A stretch of 64,000 bases of DNA from Mesorhizobium qingshengii (GTDB lineage: Bacteria > Pseudomonadota > Alphaproteobacteria > Rhizobiales > Rhizobiaceae): NCBI RefSeq assembly GCF_900103325.1, contig NZ_FMXM01000002.1, positions 186,001 to 250,000 of the forward strand, written 5' to 3'. The notes below the pieces were generated by a model. It saw nothing but the letters and a program-made list of their open reading frames with translations, was not told the DNA's origin and ran no database searches. Made by a program: the position numbers and the translations under genes. This document shows positions 41,875 through 51,998 of the stretch, piece after piece. The stretch's first letter is position 1. The number at the start of each line of letters is the position of its first letter.

Positions 41875-43602
41875 CTATTTCTGCCAGCTCTTCACCAGTT
41901 CGTCGTAGTTAATGGTGATCGGCTTTTCCTTCTCGTTCTCGATCTTCAACTGAGGCGCGAGATTGCCTTTCTTGACCGCGTCGGCGTTCCAGTAGGCGAG
42001 ATCATGCTCTTCGGCCATCTTCGGGCCGATATCGCCCTGGACGCCCGACTTCTCGATGCGGCTCATGACCTTTTCCTGCTCGCCGCACAGCGAGTCCATC
42101 GCTTCCTGCGCCGTCTTGGCACCCGACGACGCATCGCCGATCGCCTGCCACCAGAGCTGTGCCAGCTTCGGATAGTCCGGCACGTTGGTGCCGGTCGGCG
42201 ACCACTGCACACGGGCCGGCGAGCGGTAGAACTCGATCAGACCGCCGAGCTTGGGCGCACGTTCAGTGAAGCTCTTGTCGTGGATCGTGCTCTCGCGGAT
42301 GAAGGTGAGGCCGACATGGCTCTTCTTCACGTCCACGGTCTTCGAGGTTACGAACTGCGCATAAAGCCAGGCGGCCTTGGCGCGATCCGTCGGCGTCGAC
42401 TTCATCAGCGTCCAGGAACCGACGTCCTGATAGCCGAGCTTCATGCCGTCCTTCCAGTAGACACCGTGCGGCGACGGAGCCATGCGCCACTTCGGCGTGC
42501 CGTCGTCGTTCAGCACCGCCTTGGCGCCCGCGTCGACCATCGAGGCGGTGAAGGCAGTGTACCAGAAGATCTGCTGGGCAACCGCGCCCTGCGCCGGGAC
42601 CGGTCCCGATTCGGAGAAGGTCATGCCCTGGGCTTCCGCCGGAGCGTAGGCCTTCAGCCAGTCGAGATACTTCTGAATCGAGTAGACGGCAGCCGGACCA
42701 TTGGTGTCGCCGCCGCGTGCCGTGCAGGAGCCGACGGGCCGAGAATTCTCGTCGACCTTGATGCCCCATTCGTCGACCGGCAGGCCGTTCGGAATGCCCT
42801 TGTCGCCATTGCCGGCCATGGACAGCCAGGCATCGGTGAACCGCCAGCCAAGCGACGGGTCCTTCTTGCCGTAGTCCATGTGGCCATAGACCTTCTTGCC
42901 GTCGATCTCACGGCCGGTGAAGAACGCGGCGATATCCTCATAGGCAGACCAGTTGACCGGAACGCCGAGGTCGTAGCCGTACTTGGCCTTGAAATCGGCC
43001 TTGTTCTTCTCGTCGTTGAACCAGTCGTAACGGAACCAGTAGAGGTTCGCGAACTGCTGGTCGGGAAGCTGGTAGAGCTTCTTGTCCGGAGCCGTCGTGA
43101 ACGAGGTGCCGATAAAATCCTTCAGGTCGAGGTTCGGGTTGGTAACATCCTTGCCGTCGCCCGCCATCCAGTCGGTGAGATTGCGCACCTGCTGGTAGCG
43201 CCAGTGGGTGCCGATCAGGTCGGAATCGTTGACCCAGCCGTCATAGAGATTCTGGCCGGTCTGCATCTGGGTCTGGATCTTCTCGACGACGTCGCCTTCC
43301 TGGATGACGTCATGCGTGATCTTAATGCCGGTGATGGCGGTAAAGGCCGGCGCCAGCACCTGCGATTCATACTGGTGCGTGGCGATGGTTTCGGAGACGA
43401 CCTTGATGTCCATGCCGGCGAACGGCTTGGCTGCGTCAATAAACCACTGCATTTCGGCTTCCTGGTCGGCGCGCGAAAGCGTCGAAAGCGGGCCTATCTC
43501 CTTGTCCAGAAAGGCTTTTGCTTCGTCCATCCCCGCGTAGGCATTGCCCGCGCCCAGCAATAGGACAAGGGCAGTCGTTGATGTTAAAAATTGCCGTCGC
43601 AT
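41875..43602 (-). CDS. glpV: Glycerol ABC transporter substrate-binding protein
   Basis: A 575-residue periplasmic binding protein with a Sec signal (MRRQFLTSTTALVLLLGAGN, AYA-G cleavage). It is unusually long for the family-1 solute-binding group (typically 400-450), as in the rhizobial glycerol transporter. Features include DIKVVSETIATHQYESQVLA, TGIKITHDVIQEGDVVEKI and RAKAAWLYAQFVTSKTVDVKK. By context (glpD, glpK, DUF2160) it binds glycerol. The symbol follows the glpSTPQUV naming used in Rhizobium leguminosarum and is assigned by position. Confidence 0.9.
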   Translation of the reverse strand: MRRQFLTSTTALVLLLGAGNAYAGMDEAKAFLDKEIGPLSTLSRADQEAEMQWFIDAAKPFAGMDIKVVSETIATHQYESQVLAPAFTAITGIKITHDVIQEGDVVEKIQTQMQTGQNLYDGWVNDSDLIGTHWRYQQVRNLTDWMAGDGKDVTNPNLDLKDFIGTSFTTAPDKKLYQLPDQQFANLYWFRYDWFNDEKNKADFKAKYGYDLGVPVNWSAYEDIAAFFTGREIDGKKVYGHMDYGKKDPSLGWRFTDAWLSMAGNGDKGIPNGLPVDEWGIKVDENSRPVGSCTARGGDTNGPAAVYSIQKYLDWLKAYAPAEAQGMTFSESGPVPAQGAVAQQIFWYTAFTASMVDAGAKAVLNDDGTPKWRMAPSPHGVYWKDGMKLGYQDVGSWTLMKSTPTDRAKAAWLYAQFVTSKTVDVKKSHVGLTFIRESTIHDKSFTERAPKLGGLIEFYRSPARVQWSPTGTNVPDYPKLAQLWWQAIGDASSGAKTAQEAMDSLCGEQEKVMSRIEKSGVQGDIGPKMAEEHDLAYWNADAVKKGNLAPQLKIENEKEKPITINYDELVKSWQK

Positions 43603-43681
43603 GTGTTTCCTCCACTGTTTCAGGTTTCAAGTGCGATCTGGAGCGGCGGCCGGCACGCTGTCGCTCCAACAGTTTCCCCCT

Positions 43682-43975
43682 CTATACGTAGCGGAACACG
43701 CCAATGGCGTAGACTACGGAGAGAGCGAGAGCCCACCACAGGTTGGATCCGACAAGACCCAGCCAAGCGAGATGGATAAAGGCGCTGCCGAGCAGCGACA
43801 GGAAAAGACGGTCGCCGCGCGTCGTCTCGAAGCGCAGGATGCCGACGCGCGGATTGCCGCCCGGCGCGGCGTACTCCCACACCGCCATGCCACACAGCAG
43901 CAGCAGGATGGTTGCGAAGAAGGCCGCCGTCGGCCACGTCCACGCCATCCAGGTGAGGTCGAAATTCATGGTCAT
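43682..43975 (-). CDS. glpU: DUF2160 small membrane protein of the glycerol transporter
   Basis: A 97-residue protein with about three membrane helices (WPTAAFFATILLLLCGMAVW; LFLSLLGSAFIHLAWLGLVG; ALALSVVYAIGVF). DUF2160 proteins occur in rhizobial glycerol ABC operons between permease and binding-protein genes and are thought to be accessory transporter subunits. Its ATG overlaps the stop of the 21-codon ORF upstream. Confidence 0.9.
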   Translation of the reverse strand: MTMNFDLTWMAWTWPTAAFFATILLLLCGMAVWEYAAPGGNPRVGILRFETTRGDRLFLSLLGSAFIHLAWLGLVGSNLWWALALSVVYAIGVFRYV

Positions 43976-44036
43976 ACCCTCCCCAGGGCGAAGCCCTTGG
44001 CGATGGTGTTGCGGATGAACTCATGCGTTTGTTTCA

Positions 44037-44037
<1 letters not shown>
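43972..44037 (-). CDS. 21-codon ORF copying the GlpQ C-terminus
   Basis: ATG at 44037 overlaps the glpQ stop (TGATG) and its TGA overlaps the glpU ATG (ATGA). The product MKQTHEFIRNTIAKGFALGR(V) repeats the last 13 residues of GlpQ (RNYIAKGFALGRV) with one change. It is either a translated coupling peptide or a partial duplication scar. Translation is plausible but unproven. Confidence 0.5.
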
Positions 44038-44957
<920 letters not shown>

Positions 44958-44958
44958 C

Positions 44959-45825
44959 TCAGCGCTCCGCGTCGTAGTTGGTCATCACGGTGTAGAACAC
45001 CCATGACAACAGGAGGATGATGAGGAAGTAGACGAGCGACATGGCCGCGGCCGGACCGAGGTCGAACTGGCCAAGCGCCGTCTTGACGAGGTCGATCGAC
45101 AGGAACGTCGTCGAATTGCCCGGACCGCCGCCGGTGACGACGAAAGGTTCGGTGTAGATCATGAAACTGTCCATGAAACGCAACAGCACGGCGATCAGAA
45201 GCACGCGGTTCATCTTGGGCAATTGGATGTAGCGGAACACCGCCCAGCGCGAGGCGCCGTCTATCTTGGCCGCCTGGTAGAAGGCGTCGGGGATCGAGAC
45301 CAGGCCGGCGTAGCAAAGCAGCACGACGAGACTGGTCCAGTGCCAGACATCCATGACGATGATGGTGACCCAGGCGTCGAACGGGTCCTGCACATAGTTG
45401 TAGTCGATGCCCAGCGCGTTGACGTAGTAGCCCAGCAGGCCGATGTCGTTGCGCCCGAATACCTGCCAGATGGTGCCGACGACGTTCCACGGGATCAGCA
45501 GCGGCAAAGCCATAAGCACCAGGCAGACCGGTACGCCCCAGCCCTTCTTCGGCATGTTGAGCGCGATGAAGATGCCGAGCGGCACTTCGATGGCGAGGAT
45601 GATGAAGGAGAAAATCAGGTTGCGGGTCATCGCCTCCCAGAAGCGGCTCGACGACAGCAGTTCCTCGAACCACTCCGTACCTGCCCAGAAGAAGACGTTG
45701 TTGCCGAACGTGTCCTGCACCGAATAGTTGACGACGGTCATCAGCGGTATGACGGCCGAGAATGCCACCAGCACCAGCACCGGCAGCACCAGGAACCAGG
45801 CCTTGTTGTTCCAGGTCTTGTCCAT
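44959..45825 (-). CDS. glpP: Glycerol ABC transporter permease 1
   Basis: A 288-residue permease with six helices and EAA region FYQAAKIDGASRWAVFRYIQLPKMNRVL. It starts directly after the glpT stop and ends one base before glpQ, so the transporter genes form one tight unit. Confidence 0.92.
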   Translation of the reverse strand: MDKTWNNKAWFLVLPVLVLVAFSAVIPLMTVVNYSVQDTFGNNVFFWAGTEWFEELLSSSRFWEAMTRNLIFSFIILAIEVPLGIFIALNMPKKGWGVPVCLVLMALPLLIPWNVVGTIWQVFGRNDIGLLGYYVNALGIDYNYVQDPFDAWVTIIVMDVWHWTSLVVLLCYAGLVSIPDAFYQAAKIDGASRWAVFRYIQLPKMNRVLLIAVLLRFMDSFMIYTEPFVVTGGGPGNSTTFLSIDLVKTALGQFDLGPAAAMSLVYFLIILLLSWVFYTVMTNYDAER

Positions 45826-46893
45826 CTAGGCCTCCATCTCGACACGCCAGGAATCGGCATAGATGTTGATGCCGGCTGGGTCGAACCGCACCCTTGGTTC
45901 AGCGGGCACGGTTTCGTCCTCACCGATCACGGCAGAGATATCGCGGCCTTCGAGCTTGGCGCGGACCACCTTGTGGCGGCCGAGATCCTCGACCTTGCTG
46001 ATGGATACGGACATGCCGTCGCGACCAAGTCTTACATACTCGGGACGGATACCAAGCTCGATGGCTCCGCTGTCTGCATTGGGTGCGCCGGGCAGTTCGA
46101 TCCGTTGCGAGCCGAGGGTCGCCGTCTTGCCGTCGATCGCCACCGGCATGACGTTCATGCCGGGAGAGCCTATGAAATAACCGACAAAGGTGTGGCGCGG
46201 CCGCTCGAACAGTTCGGCCGGCGTGCCGATCTGGACGATGCCGCCGTCATACATCACCACGACCTGGTCGGCGAAGGTCAGAGCCTCGGTCTGGTCGTGG
46301 GTGACGTAGACCATGGTGTAGCCGAAGCGGCGATGCAGCTGCTTGAGCTGCGAACGCAGCACCCATTTCATATGCGGGTCGATGACGGTCAGCGGCTCGT
46401 CGAACAGGATGGCGTTGACGTCGGAGCGCACCAGACCGCGGCCGAGCGATATCTTCTGCTTCTGGTCGGCGGTCAGGCCCCTCGCCTTCTTCTTCGCCCA
46501 CGACGCCAGGTCGATCATCTCCAGCGTCTCGCGCACCTTGCGGTCGACGTCTGCTTCCGGCACGCCGCGGTTGCGTAGCGGGAACGCCAGATTGTCATAG
46601 ACGGTCATGGTGTCGTAGATGACCGGGAACTGGAACACTTGCGCGATGTTGCGCTCCTGCGTCGACAAATTGGTCACGTCTTTGCCGTTGAACAGCAACT
46701 GGCCATGCGAGGGGTGCAGCAATCCCGAAATGATGTTGAGCAACGTGGTCTTGCCGCAGCCCGAGGGCCCGAGCAGCGCATAGGCACCGCCGTCCTCGAA
46801 GGTGTGATGCACTTCCCTGAGCGCGAAATCGGCATCCTTGCGCGGGTTGGGCAGATAGGAATGCCTGACATGGTTGACGTCGATGCGCGCCAT
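45826..46893 (-). CDS. glpT: Glycerol ABC transporter ATPase with degenerate signature motif
   Basis: A 355-residue ABC ATPase with intact Walker A (GPSGCGKTT, residues 42-50), Walker B (AILFDEP) and switch His199 (VTHDQTEALT). The signature LSGGQ is replaced by LTADQ (residues 140-144, GLTADQKQKISLGRGL). Its partner GlpS has a normal signature but lacks the switch His. Together they would form one complete and one crippled nucleotide site. A TOBE domain follows from about residue 240. Confidence 0.92.
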   Translation of the reverse strand: MARIDVNHVRHSYLPNPRKDADFALREVHHTFEDGGAYALLGPSGCGKTTLLNIISGLLHPSHGQLLFNGKDVTNLSTQERNIAQVFQFPVIYDTMTVYDNLAFPLRNRGVPEADVDRKVRETLEMIDLASWAKKKARGLTADQKQKISLGRGLVRSDVNAILFDEPLTVIDPHMKWVLRSQLKQLHRRFGYTMVYVTHDQTEALTFADQVVVMYDGGIVQIGTPAELFERPRHTFVGYFIGSPGMNVMPVAIDGKTATLGSQRIELPGAPNADSGAIELGIRPEYVRLGRDGMSVSISKVEDLGRHKVVRAKLEGRDISAVIGEDETVPAEPRVRFDPAGINIYADSWRVEMEA

Positions 46894-46903
46894 CTCTTTC
46901 CCC

Positions 46904-47983
46904 TCAAGCCGCCAGCTTCGGCGCGCTCACGGCGCGACCGTGCTCGTCGAAAACCATGATGTGGCGCGGATCGATGAACACCTCGACCACCTCGTCGGTC
47001 TCGAAATCGCGAATGCCGTGGGTCAGCATGACCCAGCGGACGTCGGCGAAGTCGAGATGGATGAAACTCTCCGACCCGGTGATCTCGGTGATCGTCACCT
47101 TCGCCCGCACCGGCACCGCCAAGGCGTTGGGTCGCTCTAGCGATAGATGGTGTGGCTGGAAGCCGACCGTATAGATGGCGTCGGCAATGCCGGAGAGTTC
47201 GGCCGGCACCGGCAGGTTCACGCCGCCCTCGAGCAGGAAATCCCGGCCCTTCTTGGCGAGCACGATGGTGTTGAGCGGTGGATCGGAAAACGTCCTGGCC
47301 GTCACCAGGTCGGCCGGCTTGCGGAACACCTCGATGGTCGGTCCGAACTGGGTGATGCGGCCTTCCGACAACGTCGCCGTGTTGCCGCCGAGCAGCAGCG
47401 CCTCGTGCGGCTCGGTCGTGGCATAGACGAAGATGGTGCCGGCAGCGGCGAAAATCCTCGGCAATTCGGCGCGCAGTTCCTCGCGCAGCTTGTAGTCGAG
47501 GTTGGCCAGCGGCTCGTCGAGCAGGACCAGGCTGGCGTTCTTGACGATGGCGCGCGCCAGTGCGGTGCGCTGCTGCTGGCCACCCGACAGATTGAGCGGC
47601 GTGCGGTCGAGATAAGGTGTCAGCTTGAGCAGCGCTGCAGCTTCGCGCACCTGGCTGTCGATCTTCGCCTGATCGGTGCCGGCCACCCGCAGCGGCGAGG
47701 CGATGTTCTCGTAGACGGTCATCGCCGGATAGTTGATGAACTGCTGGTAGACCATGGCGATCTTGCGCTTCTGCACCGGCACCCCGGTGACATTCTGGCC
47801 GTCGAACCAGACCGAACCGGAGGTCGGCACATCGAGGCCGGCCATCAGCCGCATCAGGCTGGTCTTGCCGGAAAGTGTGGGTCCGAGCAGAACGTTGAGC
47901 GAGCCGTGCTGAAGCGTCAGCGACACATCGCGGATATGCTCTGCCGCACCGACCGTCTTGGTGACGTTTCTCAGTTCCAGCAT
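46904..47983 (-). CDS. glpS: Glycerol ABC transporter ATPase lacking the switch histidine
   Basis: A 359-residue ABC ATPase. Walker A is GPTLSGKTS (residues 34-42), signature LSGGQQQR (132-136) and Walker B LVLLDEPLANLD. At the H-loop it reads VYATTEPHEA where VTHDQ(x)EA is usual, so the switch His is Thr. C-terminal OB/TOBE domain. It is the first transporter gene after glpD, 10 bases before glpT. Confidence 0.92.
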   Translation of the reverse strand: MLELRNVTKTVGAAEHIRDVSLTLQHGSLNVLLGPTLSGKTSLMRLMAGLDVPTSGSVWFDGQNVTGVPVQKRKIAMVYQQFINYPAMTVYENIASPLRVAGTDQAKIDSQVREAAALLKLTPYLDRTPLNLSGGQQQRTALARAIVKNASLVLLDEPLANLDYKLREELRAELPRIFAAAGTIFVYATTEPHEALLLGGNTATLSEGRITQFGPTIEVFRKPADLVTARTFSDPPLNTIVLAKKGRDFLLEGGVNLPVPAELSGIADAIYTVGFQPHHLSLERPNALAVPVRAKVTITEITGSESFIHLDFADVRWVMLTHGIRDFETDEVVEVFIDPRHIMVFDEHGRAVSAPKLAA

Positions 47984-48025
47984 GACGCCTCCTCCCAGGC
48001 TTTCCGCATCAGCTCCAAGCCTTCT

Positions 48026-49552
48026 TCATTCGGCAGCCGCGACATGCCGCCGGCTTATCCCGCGCATGAATTCATCAAGCGCCGCCGCCTGTTCGCGGCC
48101 GAGATGCAGGCCGCGCTTGGTCCTGCGCCATAGCACATCGTCGGCCGTGACGGCCCATTCGTTTTCAACGAGATAGCGCACCTCGGCTTCGTAGAGATCG
48201 GCGCCGAAGCTGCGGCCGAGATCGGCATTCGACCTGGCAAGGCCGAGCAGTGTCCGGGCGCGTGTCCCGTAGAGCCGGGTCAGCCGGCGGGCCATGCGCG
48301 CATCCAGGAACGGATAGGCCGACTTCAGTTTCGCCACTTCGGCGTCGAAACCGGTTGCGGGAAAATCGCCGCCCGGCAGCGGTGCGTTTGCCGTCCATGG
48401 CTTGCCACGCTTGCCGAGGAAACCCTCGATCTTCTCCAGCATCGATTCCGACAGCCGGCGATAGGTGGTGATCTTGCCACCAAAGGCATTGACGATCGGG
48501 GCCGTGCCCTCGCCGCCATCGGCCTTCAGCACGTAGTCGCGCGTTGCCTCCTGCGCCTTGGAGGCGCCGTCATCGTAGAGCGGACGGACCGCGGAATAGG
48601 TCCAGACGATGTCCGGCCGCTTGACCGGCTGCGCGAAATACTCGCTCGCCGCGGCACAGAGATAATCGATCTCGGTCTCGCTGATCTTCACGTCGTGCGG
48701 ATCGCCGGGGTAGTCTTGGTCGGTGGTGCCGATCAGCGTGAATTCGTCCTCGTAAGGAATGGCGAAGATGATGCGGCCATCCTTGTTCTGGAAGAAATAG
48801 GCGCGCGGATCGTCGAACTTCTTAGCGATAACGATGTGGCTGCCCTGCACGAGGCGGACATTGTGCACATCGTTCAGGCCGACAACGCCTGAAAGCACAT
48901 GATCGACCCATGGTCCGGCGGCATTGACCAGCAGCCGTGCCTTGATCTCTTCGATCTCCCCGGTCTGCAGGTTTTCGATCTTGATTGTCCACACGCCACC
49001 TTCGCGGCGCGCTCCAACCACCTTCGTGCGGGTTCGGATCGTTGCGCCCCGATCGGCGGCATCCCGGGCATTGAGCGCCACCAGGCGCGCATCGTTCACC
49101 CAGCCATCCGAATACTCGAAGGCCTTCTTGAAAAGCGGTTTCAGCGGCTTGCCGGCCGGGTCCCTGGCCATATCCAGGGTCTTGGTCGCCGGCAGCAGTT
49201 TGCGCCCGCCAATGTGGTCGTAGAGAAAGAGACCGAGCCTGATCAGCCAAGCGGGCCGCAGGCCTTCGGCATAGGGCAGCACGAAACGCATCGGCCAGAT
49301 GATATGTGGAGCATTCTTCCACAGAACCTCGCGTTCCATCAGCGCCTCGCGCACCAAACGAAACTCATAGAACTCAAGATAGCGCAGGCCGCCATGGATC
49401 AGCTTGGTCGAGCCCGAGGACGTCCCGCTGGCCAGGTCATTCATCTCGGCAAGAAAGACGGAAAAGCCACGTCCGACGGCATCGCGGGCAATGCCGCAAC
49501 CATTGATGCCGCCACCTATGACGAAAATGTCACGGATCGGAGATGCGTCCAC
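48026..49552 (-). CDS. glpD: Glycerol-3-phosphate dehydrogenase (FAD, aerobic)
   Basis: Oxidises glycerol-3-phosphate to dihydroxyacetone phosphate and feeds electrons to the quinone pool at the inner membrane. The 508-residue protein shows the FAD dinucleotide motif DIFVIGGGINGCGIARDAVG, then LASGTSSGSTKLIHGGLRYLE, TYSAVRPLYDDGAS and AFGGKITTYRRL. The GTG at 49552 is chosen because GGAGGA lies 5 bases upstream; a TTG four codons earlier would place the start inside that site. It is the first gene of the structural operon after glpR. Confidence 0.94.
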   Translation of the reverse strand: MDASPIRDIFVIGGGINGCGIARDAVGRGFSVFLAEMNDLASGTSSGSTKLIHGGLRYLEFYEFRLVREALMEREVLWKNAPHIIWPMRFVLPYAEGLRPAWLIRLGLFLYDHIGGRKLLPATKTLDMARDPAGKPLKPLFKKAFEYSDGWVNDARLVALNARDAADRGATIRTRTKVVGARREGGVWTIKIENLQTGEIEEIKARLLVNAAGPWVDHVLSGVVGLNDVHNVRLVQGSHIVIAKKFDDPRAYFFQNKDGRIIFAIPYEDEFTLIGTTDQDYPGDPHDVKISETEIDYLCAAASEYFAQPVKRPDIVWTYSAVRPLYDDGASKAQEATRDYVLKADGGEGTAPIVNAFGGKITTYRRLSESMLEKIEGFLGKRGKPWTANAPLPGGDFPATGFDAEVAKLKSAYPFLDARMARRLTRLYGTRARTLLGLARSNADLGRSFGADLYEAEVRYLVENEWAVTADDVLWRRTKRGLHLGREQAAALDEFMRGISRRHVAAAE

Positions 49553-49590
49553 AAGTTCCTCCAACGATTTCGCATTGCACCATTTTTGGC

Positions 49591-49648
49591 TTTTTACGAA
49601 ACCGTGGCGGAATTATTTCGAAATAAGAACGAATGTCAAACGAAATAT
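49591..49648. promoter_or_regulatory. Cluster of GlpR-type operator half-sites before glpD
   Basis: Several copies of a (A)ACGAAA-like motif lie between glpR and glpD: TTACGAAACC near 49595, TTTCGAAA at 49617-49624, and AACGAAT then AAACGAAAT at 49628-49646. DeoR-family regulators bind repeated T(T)TCG(T)TT-type sites, and the same motif recurs upstream of glpR. Confidence 0.5.
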
Positions 49649-49689
49649 CACAAGCACGTGAGAGGCTCGTAATGACGCCCTGAAAGCCG

Positions 49690-50457
49690 CTAACCGACGG
49701 ACGTCTCGATGAGCTGAACCTCCGCTTCCTGGCAGATCTTGCGCACCGACGGGATGTCGCAACGGTCGGTGATAAACGTGTTGACCTGCGACAGATGGCC
49801 AATGCGCACCGGCGCCGTACGCTCGAACTTGGTCTGGTCGGAAACCAGAATGACGTGCCTTGCATTGGCGATGATCGCCTGCGCCACCTTGACCTCGCGA
49901 AAGTCGAAATCGAGCAAGGCGCCGTCATGGTCGATCGCCGACGCGCCGATCACGGCATAGTCGACCTTGAACTGCCTGATGAAATCGACCGCCGCTTCGC
50001 CGACAACGCCGCCATCGGAGCCGCGTACAACCCCGCCGGCGATCACCACCTCGATCGAGGGATATATGCGCATCCTATTGGCAACATTGATATTATTGGT
50101 GATGACCATCAGGCCGTTGTGATCCAGCAATGCCTTGCTGACCGCCTCCGTCGTCGTGCCGATGTTGATGAACAGGGAGGCGTTGTCGGGAATCAGCCTT
50201 GCCGCCGCACGGCCGATCGCCTCCTTCTCATCGGCGGCGATCTTGCGCCTGGCCTCATACTCCATGTTCTCTATGCCGGATGGAAACAGCGCACCGCCAT
50301 GGATGCGGGAAAGCAGCCGCTGGTCGCACAGGTCGTTGAGATCCTTGCGTATGGTCTGCGGAGTCACGTTGAAATGGCTGGCCAGATCTTCGACCAGCAC
50401 GCGACCATGGTCCTTGGCCATCTGGATGATTTCGGCATGGCGTGGCGACAGATACAT
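49690..50457 (-). CDS. glpR: DeoR-family regulator of glycerol catabolism
   Basis: A 255-residue DeoR-type repressor with an N-terminal winged helix (RHAEIIQMAKDHGRVLVEDLASHFNVTPQTIRKDLNDLCDQ) and a sugar-phosphate-sensing domain (LFINIGTTTEAVSKAL; VVIAGGVVRGSDGGVVGEAA; HVILVSDQTKFERTAPV). GlpR normally represses glp genes and is released by glycerol-3-phosphate. It lies directly upstream of glpD in the same direction, flanked on both sides by candidate operators. Confidence 0.92.
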   Translation of the reverse strand: MYLSPRHAEIIQMAKDHGRVLVEDLASHFNVTPQTIRKDLNDLCDQRLLSRIHGGALFPSGIENMEYEARRKIAADEKEAIGRAAARLIPDNASLFINIGTTTEAVSKALLDHNGLMVITNNINVANRMRIYPSIEVVIAGGVVRGSDGGVVGEAAVDFIRQFKVDYAVIGASAIDHDGALLDFDFREVKVAQAIIANARHVILVSDQTKFERTAPVRIGHLSQVNTFITDRCDIPSVRKICQEAEVQLIETSVG

Positions 50458-50470
50458 ACGGCAAGCTCCC

Positions 50471-50506
50471 GTTTTCGTTTTTCTTGTCTATAGTCGAAAA
50501 CGAAAC
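50471..50506. promoter_or_regulatory. Inverted-repeat operator candidate upstream of glpR
   Basis: GTTTTCGTTTTTC and its inverse TCGAAAACGAAAC are separated by about 11 bases. The CGAAAAC/GTTTTCG arms match exactly and resemble the half-sites before glpD, suggesting GlpR autoregulation. Confidence 0.5.
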
Positions 50507-50585
50507 AGATGAAAAGGGATAAGCCGGCTAATGAAAATCACATGATTGCAAAAGCAAACACCAACGCAATCCCGGCCAGGCCCGA

Positions 50586-51998
50586 TCAAGCCACGCCGCG
50601 CGCGATTTCAGTGATGACGACGAAAGCCGCATCGACGTCAGTAGCGGTCGCTTCGAACTGGCCGACCTGGAACCGGATTGCCACCCTTCCATCGACCCTC
50701 GTTTGCGTCAGGTAGATGCGACCATCATCGTTGATCGCATTGACCAGCCGCAGATTGTGCTCGTCCGCATCGGCGCTGGCTGCAGCTTTGTGCCGGAACG
50801 AAAACAGCGACAGCATCGGCTGGCTGACGATCTCGAAATCCGGCTCCCTTGCCAGCCGTTCGGCAAGACCCTCGCTCCACGCGACATGATTGCGGATCAT
50901 GGTCCGCAGGCTTTCCAGCCCGTGCGCACGCAGCAGGAACCACAATTTGAGCGCGCGGAAGCGCCGGCCCAGCGGTACCGACCATTCGGAATAGTTGATG
51001 ATGCCGTCATGGCCGTGAGTCCTGAGATAGTCCGGCTTGATGGCCAGCGTCCTGACATGGCTTTCGGGATCGCGCAGGAACTGGATCGAACAGTCGAACT
51101 GCGCGCCCAGCCATTTGTGTGGATTGAAGACGATCGAATCGGCGCCTTCGACGCCGGCCCAGAAATGCCGGTACTCCGGGCAGATCATCGCCGACCCTGC
51201 CCATGCCGCATCGACATGAAGATAGAGCCCGTGCCGTCTCGCCACCTCGGCAACCGCCGCAATGTCGTCGGTGCCGCCCGTGCTGGTACCGCCAACGCAG
51301 GCGATGATGCCCGCGGGCAGCATTCCGGCTTGCCGGTCGGCGACGATTGCCGCTTCGAGGGCCGCGGTATCCATGGCGCGAAAACGGCCGGCGACCGGGA
51401 TACGTACGAGATTGTCCTCGCCGATGCCCGACACCCAGATTGCCCGGTCGATCGAGGTGTGCACCTGGTCCGACGAATAGATGCGCAACCGCGCCTGCCC
51501 GGCCAGTCCCCTTTTGTTGCCTTGCCAGTCGAGCGCTCGCTCGCGCATGGTCAATACCGCGGCCAGTGTCGCCGACGAGGCCGAATCCTGGATCACCCCC
51601 GAGAAGCCTTCCGGCAGGCCGAGCGCCTGGCGCATCCAGTCGACGGTCCGCGTTTCGAGTTCGGTCGCCGCCGGCGAGGTCTGCCACAACATGCATTGGG
51701 CTGCCATCGCCGACACCAGATACTCCGCCACCACCGAGACCGGCGCGGCATTCGCCGGGAAATAGGCAAAAAAGCGGGGATGCTGCCAATGCGTCATCCC
51801 CGGCAGAACCTTCTCCTCGAAGTCGGCGAAGATCCTGTCCATCGGCTCCGCGTCTTCAGGCGGCGAAGCTTCGATGCTTCTGAATATGTCGCCCGGCTTG
51901 ACCAGCGGCCGCACCGGCCGGTCGCGCAGTGTGTTGCGGTAGTCGGCGCCCCAGTCAGCGGCGCGCCGCGACCAATGCCGGAATTCATCGTTGTTCAT
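50586..51998 (-). CDS. Pyridoxal-dependent decarboxylase (aromatic-L-amino-acid/group II type)
   Basis: A 470-residue PLP enzyme. WQHPRFFAYFPANAAPVSVV, the GVIQDSASSATLAAVLTMRE phosphate-contact region, HVDAAWAGSAMICPE (Asp-Ala-Ala) and FNPHKWLGAQFDCS (PLP Lys) are the group II decarboxylase motifs. Likely substrates are Trp, Tyr, Phe or DOPA; the exact one cannot be read. The ATG at 51998 has GGGAGGA upstream. It is on the same strand as glpR but 128 bases upstream of it and probably separate. Confidence 0.88.
   Translation of the reverse strand: MNNDEFRHWSRRAADWGADYRNTLRDRPVRPLVKPGDIFRSIEASPPEDAEPMDRIFADFEEKVLPGMTHWQHPRFFAYFPANAAPVSVVAEYLVSAMAAQCMLWQTSPAATELETRTVDWMRQALGLPEGFSGVIQDSASSATLAAVLTMRERALDWQGNKRGLAGQARLRIYSSDQVHTSIDRAIWVSGIGEDNLVRIPVAGRFRAMDTAALEAAIVADRQAGMLPAGIIACVGGTSTGGTDDIAAVAEVARRHGLYLHVDAAWAGSAMICPEYRHFWAGVEGADSIVFNPHKWLGAQFDCSIQFLRDPESHVRTLAIKPDYLRTHGHDGIINYSEWSVPLGRRFRALKLWFLLRAHGLESLRTMIRNHVAWSEGLAERLAREPDFEIVSQPMLSLFSFRHKAAASADADEHNLRLVNAINDDGRIYLTQTRVDGRVAIRFQVGQFEATATDVDAAFVVITEIARGVA

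Noticed and set aside
40247-41908. A 553-codon frame antisense to glpK
   Set aside because: glpK is unmistakable on the opposite strand; the antisense product has shadow composition (His/Arg/Gln-rich) and no motifs.
42004-43563. A 519-codon frame antisense to the glycerol-binding protein
   Set aside because: It is a shadow of the real gene on the minus strand with no recognisable domain.
45223-46578. A 451-codon forward frame across glpP and glpT
   Set aside because: It spans two well-supported minus-strand genes and has no domain features.
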